Positions 9,401 to 23,025 of a DNA stretch of 64,000 nt are shown one piece after another. This stretch comes from an uncultured Roseibium sp. (GTDB taxonomy: Bacteria > Pseudomonadota > Alphaproteobacteria > Rhizobiales > Stappiaceae). A program made the position numbers and the translations under genes. Position 1 is the first letter of the stretch, and each line of letters starts with the position of its first letter. Below the pieces are notes generated by a model. It saw only the letters and a program-made list of their open reading frames with translations. It made no database searches and had not been told where the DNA came from. The DNA is taken from assembly GCF_963675985.1 (NCBI RefSeq), contig NZ_OY780958.1, positions 682,001 to 746,000 of the forward strand, given 5' to 3'.

Positions 9401-10631
9401 CGACGAACAGGCGATCCTCGACCGCAACGTCTATGGCCGTCTGGCCGAGATGCTGCTCGGCAAGACCGCCATCGGCGGTCCGAAGGGCTTCAAGAAGGAC
9501 ACCGTTCTGGACGGCGACGCCCTGAACGAGTTCCCGCGGTCGCAGTGGTGGCAGTTTGCCGTCGACGACGAGAAGTTCATGAGCGAAATCGAGGCTCTGC
9601 GCGGTCAGTACGACGACAGCCGCAAGCGTCTCGAGCAGCGCTTCATCGACAAGGTGGAGAAGCTGCAGCGCGGTGATGAACTGCCGCCGGGCGTCATGAA
9701 GATGGTCAAGGTCTTCGTAGCCGTGAAGCGCAAGCTTCAGCCGGGCGACAAGATGGCCGGCCGTCACGGCAACAAAGGCGTGGTCTCCAAGATCAATCCC
9801 TGCGAGGACATGCCGTTCCTGGAAGATGGCACTCACGTCGATATCGTGTTGAACCCGCTGGGCGTGCCGTCGCGCATGAACGTCGGACAGATTCTCGAAA
9901 CGCACCTGGGCTGGGCCTGTTCCGGCATGGGCAAGCGGATCGGCGAACTCTACGACGAGTACCGCAAATCCGGCGAGATCGATCAGCTTCGTGGCAAGGT
10001 CGTCGAGATCTACGGCGACAACCTGAAGGGCGACAACGTCAAGGACTACGATGACGAGGGCATCGAGCGCCTGGCGGAGCAGCTCAGGAAGGGGGTCTCC
10101 ATCGCAACGCCGGTCTTTGACGGTGCGCGCGAGCCGGATGTGGTCGAGGCACTCAATATCGCCGGCCTGAAGCCGTCGGGTCAGTCGACCCTCTACGACG
10201 GCCGGACCGGGGAAGAGTTCGACCGCCAGGTGACTGTGGGCTACATCTACATGCTGAAGCTCCACCACCTGGTCGACGACAAGATCCACGCCCGTTCGAT
10301 CGGCCCGTACTCGCTCGTCACGCAGCAGCCGCTGGGTGGTAAGGCGCAGTTCGGCGGCCAGCGCTTCGGGGAAATGGAGGTCTGGGCGCTTGAAGCCTAC
10401 GGTGCAGCCTACACGCTGCAGGAAATGCTTACCGTCAAGTCGGATGACGTTGCCGGGCGTACGAAGGTCTACGAGGCCATCGTCCGCGGTGACGACACCT
10501 TCGAGGCGGGCATTCCGGAAAGCTTCAACGTGCTTGTTAAGGAAATGCGGTCTTTGGGTCTGAACGTTGAATTGCAGCGTAACGACCAGCCCATGATTAC
10601 GGAAGAGCCGGCGGCCGACGCAGCCGAATAA
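6492..10631 (+). CDS. rpoB: DNA-directed RNA polymerase subunit beta
   Basis: 1379 aa, normal for alphaproteobacteria. The rifampicin pocket is intact ([20 protein letters not shown] beginning at residue 520, then LSALGPGGL), so no classic resistance change is visible. The active-site motif [10 protein letters not shown] lies near residue 1092. Beta forms one jaw of the polymerase and contacts the RNA-DNA hybrid. The start ATG is preceded by GAGGAGCG. It is followed after 101 nt by rpoC, with a hairpin in between. Confidence 0.99.
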   Translation: [1379 protein letters not shown]

Positions 10632-10679
10632 CCGGATGGGCATTAAAAAGACCGATTTTGGACTTGGAATGCAGGCAAA

Positions 10680-10707
10680 GGGGAGCGCGAAGGCGGAATC
10701 GCTCCCC
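10680..10707 (+). other. Intercistronic hairpin rpoB-rpoC
   Basis: GGGGAGCG (10680-10687) pairs with CGCTCCCC (10700-10707) over 12 nt, 25 nt ahead of the rpoC start. No T-run follows, so transcription probably passes through. It may affect rpoC mRNA stability or ribosome loading. Confidence 0.5.
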
Positions 10708-10732
10708 CGCCGTGCATCGAAGGAGATAGACC

Positions 10733-14932
<4,200 letters not shown>

Positions 14933-14961
14933 GCCTGCCGTCGTGATTTCGGAAAGTTGAC

Positions 14962-14987
14962 GAAAGGCCGCCTCCGGGCGGCCTTTC
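14962..14987 (+). terminator. Intrinsic terminator after rpoC
   Basis: GAAAGGCCGCC (14962-14972) and GGCGGCCTTTC (14977-14987) form a perfect 11-bp stem closed by TCCG. The 3' arm itself ends in TTTC. This is the end of the rplJL-rpoBC transcript. Confidence 0.85.
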
Positions 14988-15009
14988 TGCGTAGGGGCCT
15001 GACCCTTGA

Positions 15010-15054
15010 GCATGTCTCCCAAAAATGGCTACCGGTTTTGGGATAAAGACATGC
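15010..15054. repeat. Bulged palindromic intergenic repeat
   Basis: Outer arms GCATGTC (15010-15016) and GACATGC (15048-15054), inner arms TCCCAAAA (15017-15024) and TTTTGGGA (15036-15043), and an unpaired A-rich bulge TAAA (15044-15047) on the 3' side only. It resembles REP-like palindromes common in rhizobial genomes. It shares its design with the two elements near 45.2 kb. Confidence 0.6.
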
Positions 15055-15122
15055 GGCTAAACAATTAAAGAGAGCATGTGGTGTGAATGGCAATGAACGC
15101 GACATGCTTTAAGGAGATGAAG

Positions 15123-15416
15123 ATGAACGACAACGACGACTTTATGGAAGCGACCGTCTACGTCATCATAGGCAGGGTCTGGGCGGAAGAAGGCGGACGG
15201 CCGGATGCGGCGATTCCGGTACATGCGTTGCTCAAGGCGGCCGATGACGACGATGCGGTGCGCAAGACCCTGGAGGCGCTGTCCGGGCAGGGGTATGTGG
15301 AAGCCGAGCTCGACCAGATCGGGGTGATCGAGGGCGAGCCCGACGAGCCACTTTATGAAGAGGCCTACCAGGATGCGCTTGCCGGCAATGTGGCTGTCGT
15401 AGCGTTCAACAGCTGA
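15123..15416 (+). CDS. Unknown 97-aa protein
   Basis: I do not recognise this protein. It is acidic and soluble, beginning MNDNDDFMEATVYVIIGRVW, with a run of four Asp (DDDDA) in the middle and no membrane segment or signal peptide. ATG 15123 is chosen because AAGGAG (15111-15116) lies 6 nt before it. An ATG at 15117 would touch the Shine-Dalgarno sequence, and an in-frame start at 15087 is upstream of it. It stands alone between the rpoC terminator and the rpsL promoter, a gap that in many alphaproteobacteria holds no conserved gene. Confidence 0.75.
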   Translation: MNDNDDFMEATVYVIIGRVWAEEGGRPDAAIPVHALLKAADDDDAVRKTLEALSGQGYVEAELDQIGVIEGEPDEPLYEEAYQDALAGNVAVVAFNS

Positions 15417-15948
15417 GAAGGCGGTCCTGCGACGGGGCATGGTTGGCGAGCAGACAGCAAGCCCCTTTTGTCGGATATTGAATCAGTCGTTTAACGGGTG
15501 ATTCATATATCGGGCCAAGACCCCCTGATGGATGCGTTAGCAGATTGCGCGGAAGATGGGTGATCATTTCCGAAAATTACAAAAATCACCCCGAAGAGCT
15601 CCGAGAATTGCCGGAAATGCGCGGATTCCGGAGAAATGCGGATTTTTGGACAAATGACTTGACGGGGAGGGGTCGGGTGAGTAGTTTCCGCCCATCCCGA
15701 AGGCAGGCGGTAAGTCCTTTAAGTGTCCAAGCGCACCAAGCGCCGGACAAAATGGTCTTAAACGCTGCCGGGTTCATATAGGCGAATAAGCGTCGATTGC
15801 ATGACCGCTGGGCGACCGGTGGTCCTCTGGTTTTTCGCAGCGCCGGCCGTCTCGCTAAGAGACGCGCTGGTGCGATTCTGCTTGCGCAGAGCCTGCGAAG
15901 ACTGCAGTTGCATACGAATTTTTGGATGGACGAGGTAAAGGGCACAGA
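15417..15948. other. 532-nt intergenic and leader region before rpsL
   Basis: No gene is supported here. GGGGC (15434-15438) can pair with GCCCC (15461-15465), followed by TTTT, a weak terminator for the 97-aa gene. TGAATCA (15479-15485) and TGATTCA (15499-15505) form a 7-bp inverted repeat with a 13-nt spacer, possibly an operator. The promoter at 15658 would give a leader of about 250 nt containing a CGTCTC/GAGACG hairpin (15848-15864). Confidence 0.5.
15658..15687 (+). promoter_or_regulatory. Probable promoter of the str/S10 operon
   Basis: CTTGAC at 15658-15663 with TAGTTT at 15682-15687 (17 bp from TTGACG), about 260 nt ahead of rpsL. The -35 is strong and the -10 is moderate. It is the best candidate between the rpoC terminator and rpsL. 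Confidence 0.5.
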
Positions 15949-16320
15949 ATGCCGACCATCAACCAGCTGATCCGCAAGCCGCGGAAGGACCCGCCGAAGC
16001 GGAACAAGGTGCCGGCCATGGAGGCCTGCCCGCAGAAACGTGGCGTTTGCACGCGCGTTTATACGACGACGCCGAAGAAGCCGAACTCGGCTCTGCGTAA
16101 GGTGGCCAAGATCCGCCTGACCAACGGCTTTGAAGTCATCGGTTACATCCCGGGTGAAGGCCACAACCTTCAGGAACACTCGGTGGTGATGATCCGCGGC
16201 GGTCGCGTGAAGGACCTTCCCGGTGTCCGCTATCACATCATCCGTGGTGTGCTGGATACCCAGGGCGTTAAGGACCGTAAACAGCGCCGGTCCAAGTACG
16301 GCGCGAAGCGGCCGAAGTAA
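15949..16320 (+). CDS. rpsL: 30S ribosomal protein S12
   Basis: 123 aa. S12 sits at the decoding centre and governs accuracy. The streptomycin-related residues are wild type: Lys43 in TPKKPNS and Lys88 in GGRVKDLPG, near the conserved Asp89. The start at ATG 15949 gives the standard N terminus MPTINQLIRKPRK. An in-frame upstream ATG at 15922 would add nine unconserved residues. It is 12 nt ahead of rpsG. Confidence 0.99.
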   Translation: MPTINQLIRKPRKDPPKRNKVPAMEACPQKRGVCTRVYTTTPKKPNSALRKVAKIRLTNGFEVIGYIPGEGHNLQEHSVVMIRGGRVKDLPGVRYHIIRGVLDTQGVKDRKQRRSKYGAKRPK

Positions 16321-16332
16321 GGAGCACATCAG

Positions 16333-16803
16333 ATGTCCCGTCGTCACCGCGCAGAAAAACGCGAAATCAACCCGGACCCGAAGTTCGGGGACATTGTCGT
16401 CACCAAGTTCATGAATTCGATCATGTTCGACGGCAAGAAGTCGACCGCCGAGCGCATCGTTTACGGTGCCTTCGATGTGATCGAAAACAAGACGCGCGAG
16501 AACCCGATCGAGGTGTTCCACGCAGCGCTTGAGAACGTCATGCCGCAAGTGGAAGTGCGCTCCCGCCGCGTTGGTGGTGCCACCTACCAGGTTCCGGTTG
16601 AAGTGCGTTCCGACCGCCGTCAGGCGCTGGCGATCCGTTGGTTGATCACCGCCGCGCGCAACCGCAACGAAACCACGATGGTTGATCGTCTTTCCGGCGA
16701 GATGCTCGATGCAGCAAACAACCGTGGTACCGCAGTTAAGAAGCGCGAAGACACGCACCGGATGGCCGACGCCAACCGCGCGTTCTCGCACTATCGCTGG
16801 TAA
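16333..16803 (+). CDS. rpsG: 30S ribosomal protein S7
   Basis: 156 aa. S7 is a primary 16S rRNA-binding protein that nucleates assembly of the 30S head and lines the exit site. The N terminus MSRRHRAEKREI and the VRSRRVGGATYQVPVEVR motif (about residues 75-92) are standard. It is preceded by AAGGAG and lies 23 nt ahead of fusA. In E. coli S7 represses the str operon. Whether that applies here cannot be read from the sequence. Confidence 0.99.
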   Translation: MSRRHRAEKREINPDPKFGDIVVTKFMNSIMFDGKKSTAERIVYGAFDVIENKTRENPIEVFHAALENVMPQVEVRSRRVGGATYQVPVEVRSDRRQALAIRWLITAARNRNETTMVDRLSGEMLDAANNRGTAVKKREDTHRMADANRAFSHYRW

Positions 16804-16826
16804 TTTGACTTCGAAGGGCTGACGCT

Positions 16827-18902
16827 ATGTCGCGCACGCATAAAATCGAGGACTACCGTAACTTCGGCATCATGGCTCACATCGATGCCGGCAAGACGAC
16901 GACCACTGAGCGGATCCTCTACTACACCGGCAAGAGCCACAAGATCGGCGAAGTTCACGACGGTGCTGCCACCATGGACTGGATGGAGCAGGAGCAGGAG
17001 CGTGGCATCACCATCACCTCTGCTGCCACCACCGCGTTCTGGAACGAAAAGCGCCTGAACATCATCGACACCCCGGGCCACGTGGACTTCACCATTGAAG
17101 TTGAGCGCAGCCTGCGCGTGCTCGACGGTGCGGTTGCTCTTCTCGATGCCAACGCCGGTGTCGAGCCGCAGACCGAGACTGTTTGGCGTCAGGCCGACAA
17201 GTATCATGTCCCGCGCATGATCTTCGTGAACAAGATGGACAAGCTCGGCGCCGATTTCGATCGCTGCGTCGAAATGATCAAGACCCGTCTCGGTGCGAAG
17301 CCGCTTGTCATGCAGCTTAACGTCGGTGCCGAAAACGAATTCGCCGGCTGTGTCGACCTTCTCAAGATGAAGGCTCTGATCTGGCAGGCTGAAAATCTGG
17401 GCGCTGCCTGGGACGAAACCGACATTCCTGCCGATCTTGCTGACCGCGCTCAGGAAATGCGCGACCAGTTGATCGAGACTGCGGTCGAAATCGACGAAGA
17501 AGCCATGGAAGCTTACCTGGAAGGCGAAGAGCCCTCCATGGAAAAGCTGAAGGAACTGATCCGCAAGGGCACCATTGCCGGCGAATTCGTTCCGGTCTTC
17601 TGCGGTTCCGCTTTCAAGAACAAGGGCGTTCAGCCTCTTCTCGACGCTGTCGTGGATTACCTGCCGAGCCCGGTCGAAGTTCCGGCCATCAAGGGTATCG
17701 ATCCGAAGACCGAGGAAGAAACCGTCCGCAAGGCTTCGGATGAAGAGCCTCTCGGCCTGCTGGCATTCAAGATCGCCAACGATCCGTTCGTCGGTTCGCT
17801 GACCTTCTGCCGGATCTATTCCGGTGTGCTGAACAAGGGCGTCACGCTGCTGAACACGGTCAAGGACAAGCGTGAGCGTGTTGGCCGGATGATGCAGATG
17901 CACTCCAACTCCCGTGAAGATATCGATGTGGCCTATGCCGGCGACATCGTGGCCATCGCGGGTCTGAAGGACACCACAACGGGCGACACCCTGTGTGATC
18001 CGCTGAAGCCGGTGATCCTGGAGCGCATGGAATTCCCGGAGCCGGTGATCGAGATCGCCGTGGAACCGAAGACCAAGGCCGACCAGGAAAAGATGGGCCT
18101 TGCCCTGAACCGCCTGGCCGCCGAAGATCCGTCCTTCCGCGTGAAGACGGATGAGGAATCCGGTCAGACCATCATCGCCGGCATGGGCGAGCTTCACCTC
18201 GACATCATCGTCGACCGCATGAAGCGCGAGTTCAAGGTCGAGGCGAACATCGGTGCACCGCAGGTTGCCTACCGCGAAACCATCACCAAGGCGGCCGAAG
18301 TGGATTACACCCACAAGAAGCAGTCCGGTGGTTCGGGTCAGTTCGCTCGGGTCAAGTTTACTCTTGAGCCGGCCGAGCCGAACGAAGGCTACGTCTTCGA
18401 AAGCAAGATCGTCGGTGGTTCCATCCCCAAGGAATACATCCCGGGTGTCACCAAGGGTATTGAGAGCGTGATGTCTTCCGGTCCGCTGGCAGGCTTCCCG
18501 ATCCTCGACGTCAAAGTGACCCTGACGGACGGTGCCTACCATGACGTGGACTCCTCGGTCCTTGCCTTCGAAATCGCCGGCCGTGCCGGTTTCCGCGAAG
18601 GCATCCAGAAGGCAGGTCCCAAGCTCCTCGAGCCGATCATGAAGGTCGAGGTCGTCACCCCGGAAGATTACATGGGCGACGTCATTGGTGACCTGAACTC
18701 CCGTCGTGGCCAGATCGCAGGTACCGAAAACCGCGGGATCGTTACGGTCATCACCGCAATGGTGCCGCTGGCCAACATGTTTGGCTACGTGAACAACCTG
18801 CGTTCCATGTCTCAGGGCCGTGCGCAGTACTCGATGGTGTTCGACCACTACGAGCAGGTGCCTCAGGCCGTTGCCGAAGAGGTTCAGGCGAAATTCGCCT
18901 GA
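16827..18902 (+). CDS. fusA: Elongation factor G
   Basis: 691 aa. The translocation GTPase. The G1 motif AHIDAGKTT lies near residues 17-25, DTPGHVDFT near 81-89 and NKMD near 135-138. Domains II to V follow in full length. The domain IV tip, which enters the decoding centre, is intact. It lies between rpsG and the second tuf gene in the ancestral str order. Confidence 0.99.
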   Translation: MSRTHKIEDYRNFGIMAHIDAGKTTTTERILYYTGKSHKIGEVHDGAATMDWMEQEQERGITITSAATTAFWNEKRLNIIDTPGHVDFTIEVERSLRVLDGAVALLDANAGVEPQTETVWRQADKYHVPRMIFVNKMDKLGADFDRCVEMIKTRLGAKPLVMQLNVGAENEFAGCVDLLKMKALIWQAENLGAAWDETDIPADLADRAQEMRDQLIETAVEIDEEAMEAYLEGEEPSMEKLKELIRKGTIAGEFVPVFCGSAFKNKGVQPLLDAVVDYLPSPVEVPAIKGIDPKTEEETVRKASDEEPLGLLAFKIANDPFVGSLTFCRIYSGVLNKGVTLLNTVKDKRERVGRMMQMHSNSREDIDVAYAGDIVAIAGLKDTTTGDTLCDPLKPVILERMEFPEPVIEIAVEPKTKADQEKMGLALNRLAAEDPSFRVKTDEESGQTIIAGMGELHLDIIVDRMKREFKVEANIGAPQVAYRETITKAAEVDYTHKKQSGGSGQFARVKFTLEPAEPNEGYVFESKIVGGSIPKEYIPGVTKGIESVMSSGPLAGFPILDVKVTLTDGAYHDVDSSVLAFEIAGRAGFREGIQKAGPKLLEPIMKVEVVTPEDYMGDVIGDLNSRRGQIAGTENRGIVTVITAMVPLANMFGYVNNLRSMSQGRAQYSMVFDHYEQVPQAVAEEVQAKFA

Positions 18903-18950
18903 GCCCCTCCTGGAACTTGAATAAGAATTTAGAGAAAGCGGAGTAATCCG

Positions 18951-20141
<1,191 letters not shown>

Positions 20142-20151
20142 TTGACGGCAA

Positions 20152-20184
20152 GGCCTGTCGCTTCTTTTGAAACGCCGGCAGGCC
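20152..20184 (+). other. Hairpin upstream of rpsJ
   Basis: GGCCTGTCG (20152-20160) pairs with CGGCAGGCC (20176-20184), nine pairs including one G-U, over a 15-nt loop. It lies between tufB and rpsJ, 25 nt before the S10 start. It could be an S10 leader element or a partial terminator for tufB. No T-run is present. Confidence 0.45.
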
Positions 20185-20209
20185 AGCCTGTCTTATCGGG
20201 AAACCAAAA

Positions 20210-20518
20210 ATGAACGGTCAGAATATCCGGATCCGCCTCAAGGCATTTGACCACCGTATTCTCGACGCCTCCACCAAGGAGATCGTCAATACGGCAAAGC
20301 GGACCGGTGCGCAGGTGCGGGGACCCGTACCGCTGCCGACGCGGATCGAGAAGTACACCGTGCTTCGCGGACCGCACATCGATAAGAAAAGCCGCGATCA
20401 GTTCGAGATGCGCACGCATAAGCGCTTGCTCGACATCGTTGATCCGACGCCCCAGACGGTTGACGCGCTCATGAAGCTCGATCTTGCCGCTGGTGTCGAC
20501 GTCGAGATCAAGCTCTGA
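20210..20518 (+). CDS. rpsJ: 30S ribosomal protein S10
   Basis: 102 aa. S10 binds the 30S head and, as NusE, joins NusB and NusG in antitermination. The conserved RIRLKAFDHRILD start and the RGPVPLPTRIEKYTVLRGPH loop (about residues 37-56) are present. It is the first gene of the S10 segment, followed after 23 nt by rplC. Confidence 0.99.
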   Translation: MNGQNIRIRLKAFDHRILDASTKEIVNTAKRTGAQVRGPVPLPTRIEKYTVLRGPHIDKKSRDQFEMRTHKRLLDIVDPTPQTVDALMKLDLAAGVDVEIKL

Positions 20519-20541
20519 GGCGGATCGAAGGGGACACGTCA

Positions 20542-21252
20542 ATGCGTTCTGGAGTGATCGCTCAGAAAGTGGGCATGACCCGTATCTACAATGATGCGGG
20601 AGAACATGTGCCGGTAACAGTTCTGAAACTGGACGGCTGCCAGGTGGTTGCCCACCGGACTGAAGAAAAGAACGGCTATACCGCGCTGCAGGTCGGTGCA
20701 GGTATCGCCAAGGTAAAGAACACGCCGAAGGCGATGCGTGGCCACTTTGCGGTTGCAAAGGTCGAGCCGAAGCGCACGCTCGTCGAGTTCCGGGTGTCGT
20801 CTGACAACCTCATCGACGTTGGCGCGGAAATCACCGCCGACCATTACGTCGAAGGCCAGTTCGTCGACGTGACCGGCACCTCGATCGGTAAGGGTTTTGC
20901 CGGTGTGATGAAGCGCCACAACTTCGGTGGTGGCCGTGCATCCCACGGTAACTCGATCTCGCACCGTTCCCACGGTTCGACCGGTCAGTGTCAGGATCCG
21001 GGCCGCGTGTTCAAGGGCAAGAAGATGGCCGGTCACATGGGCGATGTCCGCGTGACCACGCAGAACCTGAAGGTTGTGCGGACTGATGTTGAACGCGGCC
21101 TGATCATGGTCGAGGGCTCTGTTCCGGGCGCCAAGGGCGGCTGGATCATGGTTCGCGACGCGATCAAGAAGGCGCTGCCGGATGGGGTTCCGATGCCGGG
21201 TGCATTCCGGGCTCCCGAGGCTGCTGCCGCCGCCGGGAAGGAGAGTGAGTGA
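20542..21252 (+). CDS. rplC: 50S ribosomal protein L3
   Basis: 236 aa. L3 is an early assembly protein that reaches the peptidyl transferase centre. The GQCQDPGRVFKGKKMAG stretch contains Gln149/Gln151, the region methylated by PrmB in E. coli. The C terminus has an alphaproteobacterial Ala/Glu tail. Its TGA overlaps the ATG of rplD by one base, which suggests translational coupling. Confidence 0.99.
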   Translation: MRSGVIAQKVGMTRIYNDAGEHVPVTVLKLDGCQVVAHRTEEKNGYTALQVGAGIAKVKNTPKAMRGHFAVAKVEPKRTLVEFRVSSDNLIDVGAEITADHYVEGQFVDVTGTSIGKGFAGVMKRHNFGGGRASHGNSISHRSHGSTGQCQDPGRVFKGKKMAGHMGDVRVTTQNLKVVRTDVERGLIMVEGSVPGAKGGWIMVRDAIKKALPDGVPMPGAFRAPEAAAAAGKESE

Positions 21253-21872
21253 TGGAACTCCAGGTCAAGACCCTCGAAGGCGGGGCGGCCGGTTCGATCA
21301 CGGTGTCTGACGAGATCTTCGGTCTCGAGCCGCGCACCGATCTGATCCACCGCGTGGTGCGCTGGCAGCTTGCCAAGCGCCAGGCCGGTACACACAAGAC
21401 ACTGGCCCGTTCGGAAGTTTCCGGCACGACGAAGAAGTTCGTTCGTCAGAAAGGCTCCGGCGGCGCCCGTCACGGCAACAGGAAGGCCCCGCAGTTCCGC
21501 GGCGGTGGTAAGGCATTCGGCCCGGTCGTTCGCGACCATGGTCATGACCTGCCGAAGAAGGTGCGCGCGCTCGGGCTGAAGCACGTTCTGTCCGCCAAGG
21601 CAAAGGCCGATAGCCTGATCGTCGTAGAAGATGCCAAGGCAGCCGAAGCCAAGACCAAGGCGCTCAAGGTTCAGTTCTCCAAGATGGGCCTGTCGAACGC
21701 CCTGATCGTCGACGGTGCCGAGCTCGACCGGAACTTCGCTCTCGCCTCGCGCAACATTCCGCATGTGGATGTGCTGCCGGTTCAGGGCATCAACGTTTAC
21801 GACATCATGCGCGCTGGCACTCTGGTGCTGACGAAGGCTGCGGTGTCCGCACTTGAGGAGCGCTTCAAATGA
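21252..21872 (+). CDS. rplD: 50S ribosomal protein L4
   Basis: 206 aa. L4 lines the exit tunnel with a long loop (about residues 40-100, with KGSGGARHGNRKAPQFRGGG) and in E. coli represses the S10 operon. The start is ATG 21252 (TGATG junction with rplC). A GTG at 21249 is in frame but would add one residue. It overlaps rplW by 4 nt (ATGA). Confidence 0.98.
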   Translation: MELQVKTLEGGAAGSITVSDEIFGLEPRTDLIHRVVRWQLAKRQAGTHKTLARSEVSGTTKKFVRQKGSGGARHGNRKAPQFRGGGKAFGPVVRDHGHDLPKKVRALGLKHVLSAKAKADSLIVVEDAKAAEAKTKALKVQFSKMGLSNALIVDGAELDRNFALASRNIPHVDVLPVQGINVYDIMRAGTLVLTKAAVSALEERFK

Positions 21873-22162
21873 GCAAACTTCCTCACTACGACAAGATCGT
21901 CGGCCCGGTGATCACCGAGAAGGCGACCATGGCTTCCGAAGAGAACAAGGTTGTCTTCAAGGTCGCGAATGACGCGACGAAGCCGGAAATCAAAGCAGCG
22001 GTGGAAGCACTGTTCGGCGTCAAGGTCGCAGCCGTCAACACCCTCGTCCGCAAGGGCAAGGTGAAGCGGTTCAAGGGCCGTCTCGGCCGTCAGTCCGACT
22101 TCAAGAAGGCCGTCGTAACGCTTCAGGAAGGTCACGCCATCGACGTGACCACCGGGCTCTAA
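21869..22162 (+). CDS. rplW: 50S ribosomal protein L23
   Basis: 97 aa. L23 sits at the tunnel exit and is the docking site for trigger factor and SRP. The PVITEKATMASEENKVVFKV and VNTLVRKGKVKRFKGRLG motifs are standard. It overlaps rplD by 4 nt and lies 17 nt ahead of rplB. Confidence 0.98.
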   Translation: MSKLPHYDKIVGPVITEKATMASEENKVVFKVANDATKPEIKAAVEALFGVKVAAVNTLVRKGKVKRFKGRLGRQSDFKKAVVTLQEGHAIDVTTGL

Positions 22163-22179
22163 GGCGGGGACGATAGAAA

Positions 22180-23013
22180 ATGGCACTTAAGACATTCAAT
22201 CCGACCTCGCCGGGCCGCCGCCAGCTGGTCCAGGTTGATCGGTCCGATCTTTGGAAAGGCAAGCCGGTCAAGACCCTGACCGAAGGTCTGTCCAAGACCG
22301 GTGGTCGCAACAACATGGGCCGCCTGACGTCTCGCAACGTCGGTGGCGGTCACAAGCGCTCTTACCGTCTGGTCGACTTCAAGCGTCGCAAGTTCGACGT
22401 GCCGGCCAAGGTCGAGCGTCTGGAATACGATCCGAACCGGACCGCATTCATCGCGCTGATCCGCTATGAAGACGGTGAGCTGAGCTACATCCTGGCGCCG
22501 CAGCGCCTGTCCGTCGGCGACACCGTCGTCGCCGGACAGGCGGTCGACGTGAAACCGGGCAACGCGATGCCGCTGTCGTCCATTCCGGTGGGTACGATCG
22601 TTCACAACATTGAACTGAAGCCGGGCAAGGGTGCGCAGATTGCTCGTTCCGCCGGTGCTTTCGTTCAGGTCGTTGGCCGTGACCAGGGTTACACCACCCT
22701 GCGTCTGATGTCTGGCGAGCAGCGCCGTGTTCTCGGCACCTGCATGGCTTCCATCGGCGCAGTGTCCAACCCGGATCACAGCAACATCAACTACGGCAAG
22801 GCCGGCCGTTCCCGTTGGCTGGGCATTCGCCCGCACACCCGCGGTGTTGTCATGAACCCGGTCGACCACCCGCACGGCGGTGGTGAAGGCCGGACTTCCG
22901 GTGGCCGTCATCCGGTTACCCCTTGGGGTAAACCGACCAAAGGTAAGCGCACGCGTCGTAACAAGTCGACGGACAAGTACATTGTCCGTAGCCGTCACGC
23001 GCGCAAGAAGTAA
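22180..23013 (+). CDS. rplB: 50S ribosomal protein L2
   Basis: 277 aa. L2 is required for subunit joining and supports peptidyl transferase activity. The N-terminal OB-like and central SH3-like domains are followed by the conserved C-terminal loop GGGEGRTSGGRHPVTPWG with its invariant His. Length is normal. It lies 12 nt ahead of rpsS. Confidence 0.99.
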   Translation: MALKTFNPTSPGRRQLVQVDRSDLWKGKPVKTLTEGLSKTGGRNNMGRLTSRNVGGGHKRSYRLVDFKRRKFDVPAKVERLEYDPNRTAFIALIRYEDGELSYILAPQRLSVGDTVVAGQAVDVKPGNAMPLSSIPVGTIVHNIELKPGKGAQIARSAGAFVQVVGRDQGYTTLRLMSGEQRRVLGTCMASIGAVSNPDHSNINYGKAGRSRWLGIRPHTRGVVMNPVDHPHGGGEGRTSGGRHPVTPWGKPTKGKRTRRNKSTDKYIVRSRHARKK

Positions 23014-23025
23014 AGGACAAGGATC

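Noticed and set aside
6591..10643. 1350-codon minus-strand frame opposite rpoB
   Set aside because: Antisense shadow of rpoB with low-complexity Arg/Val/Leu composition and no domain. The similar frames opposite rpoC (11150-15022) and fusA/tufB (16791-19916) were rejected for the same reason.
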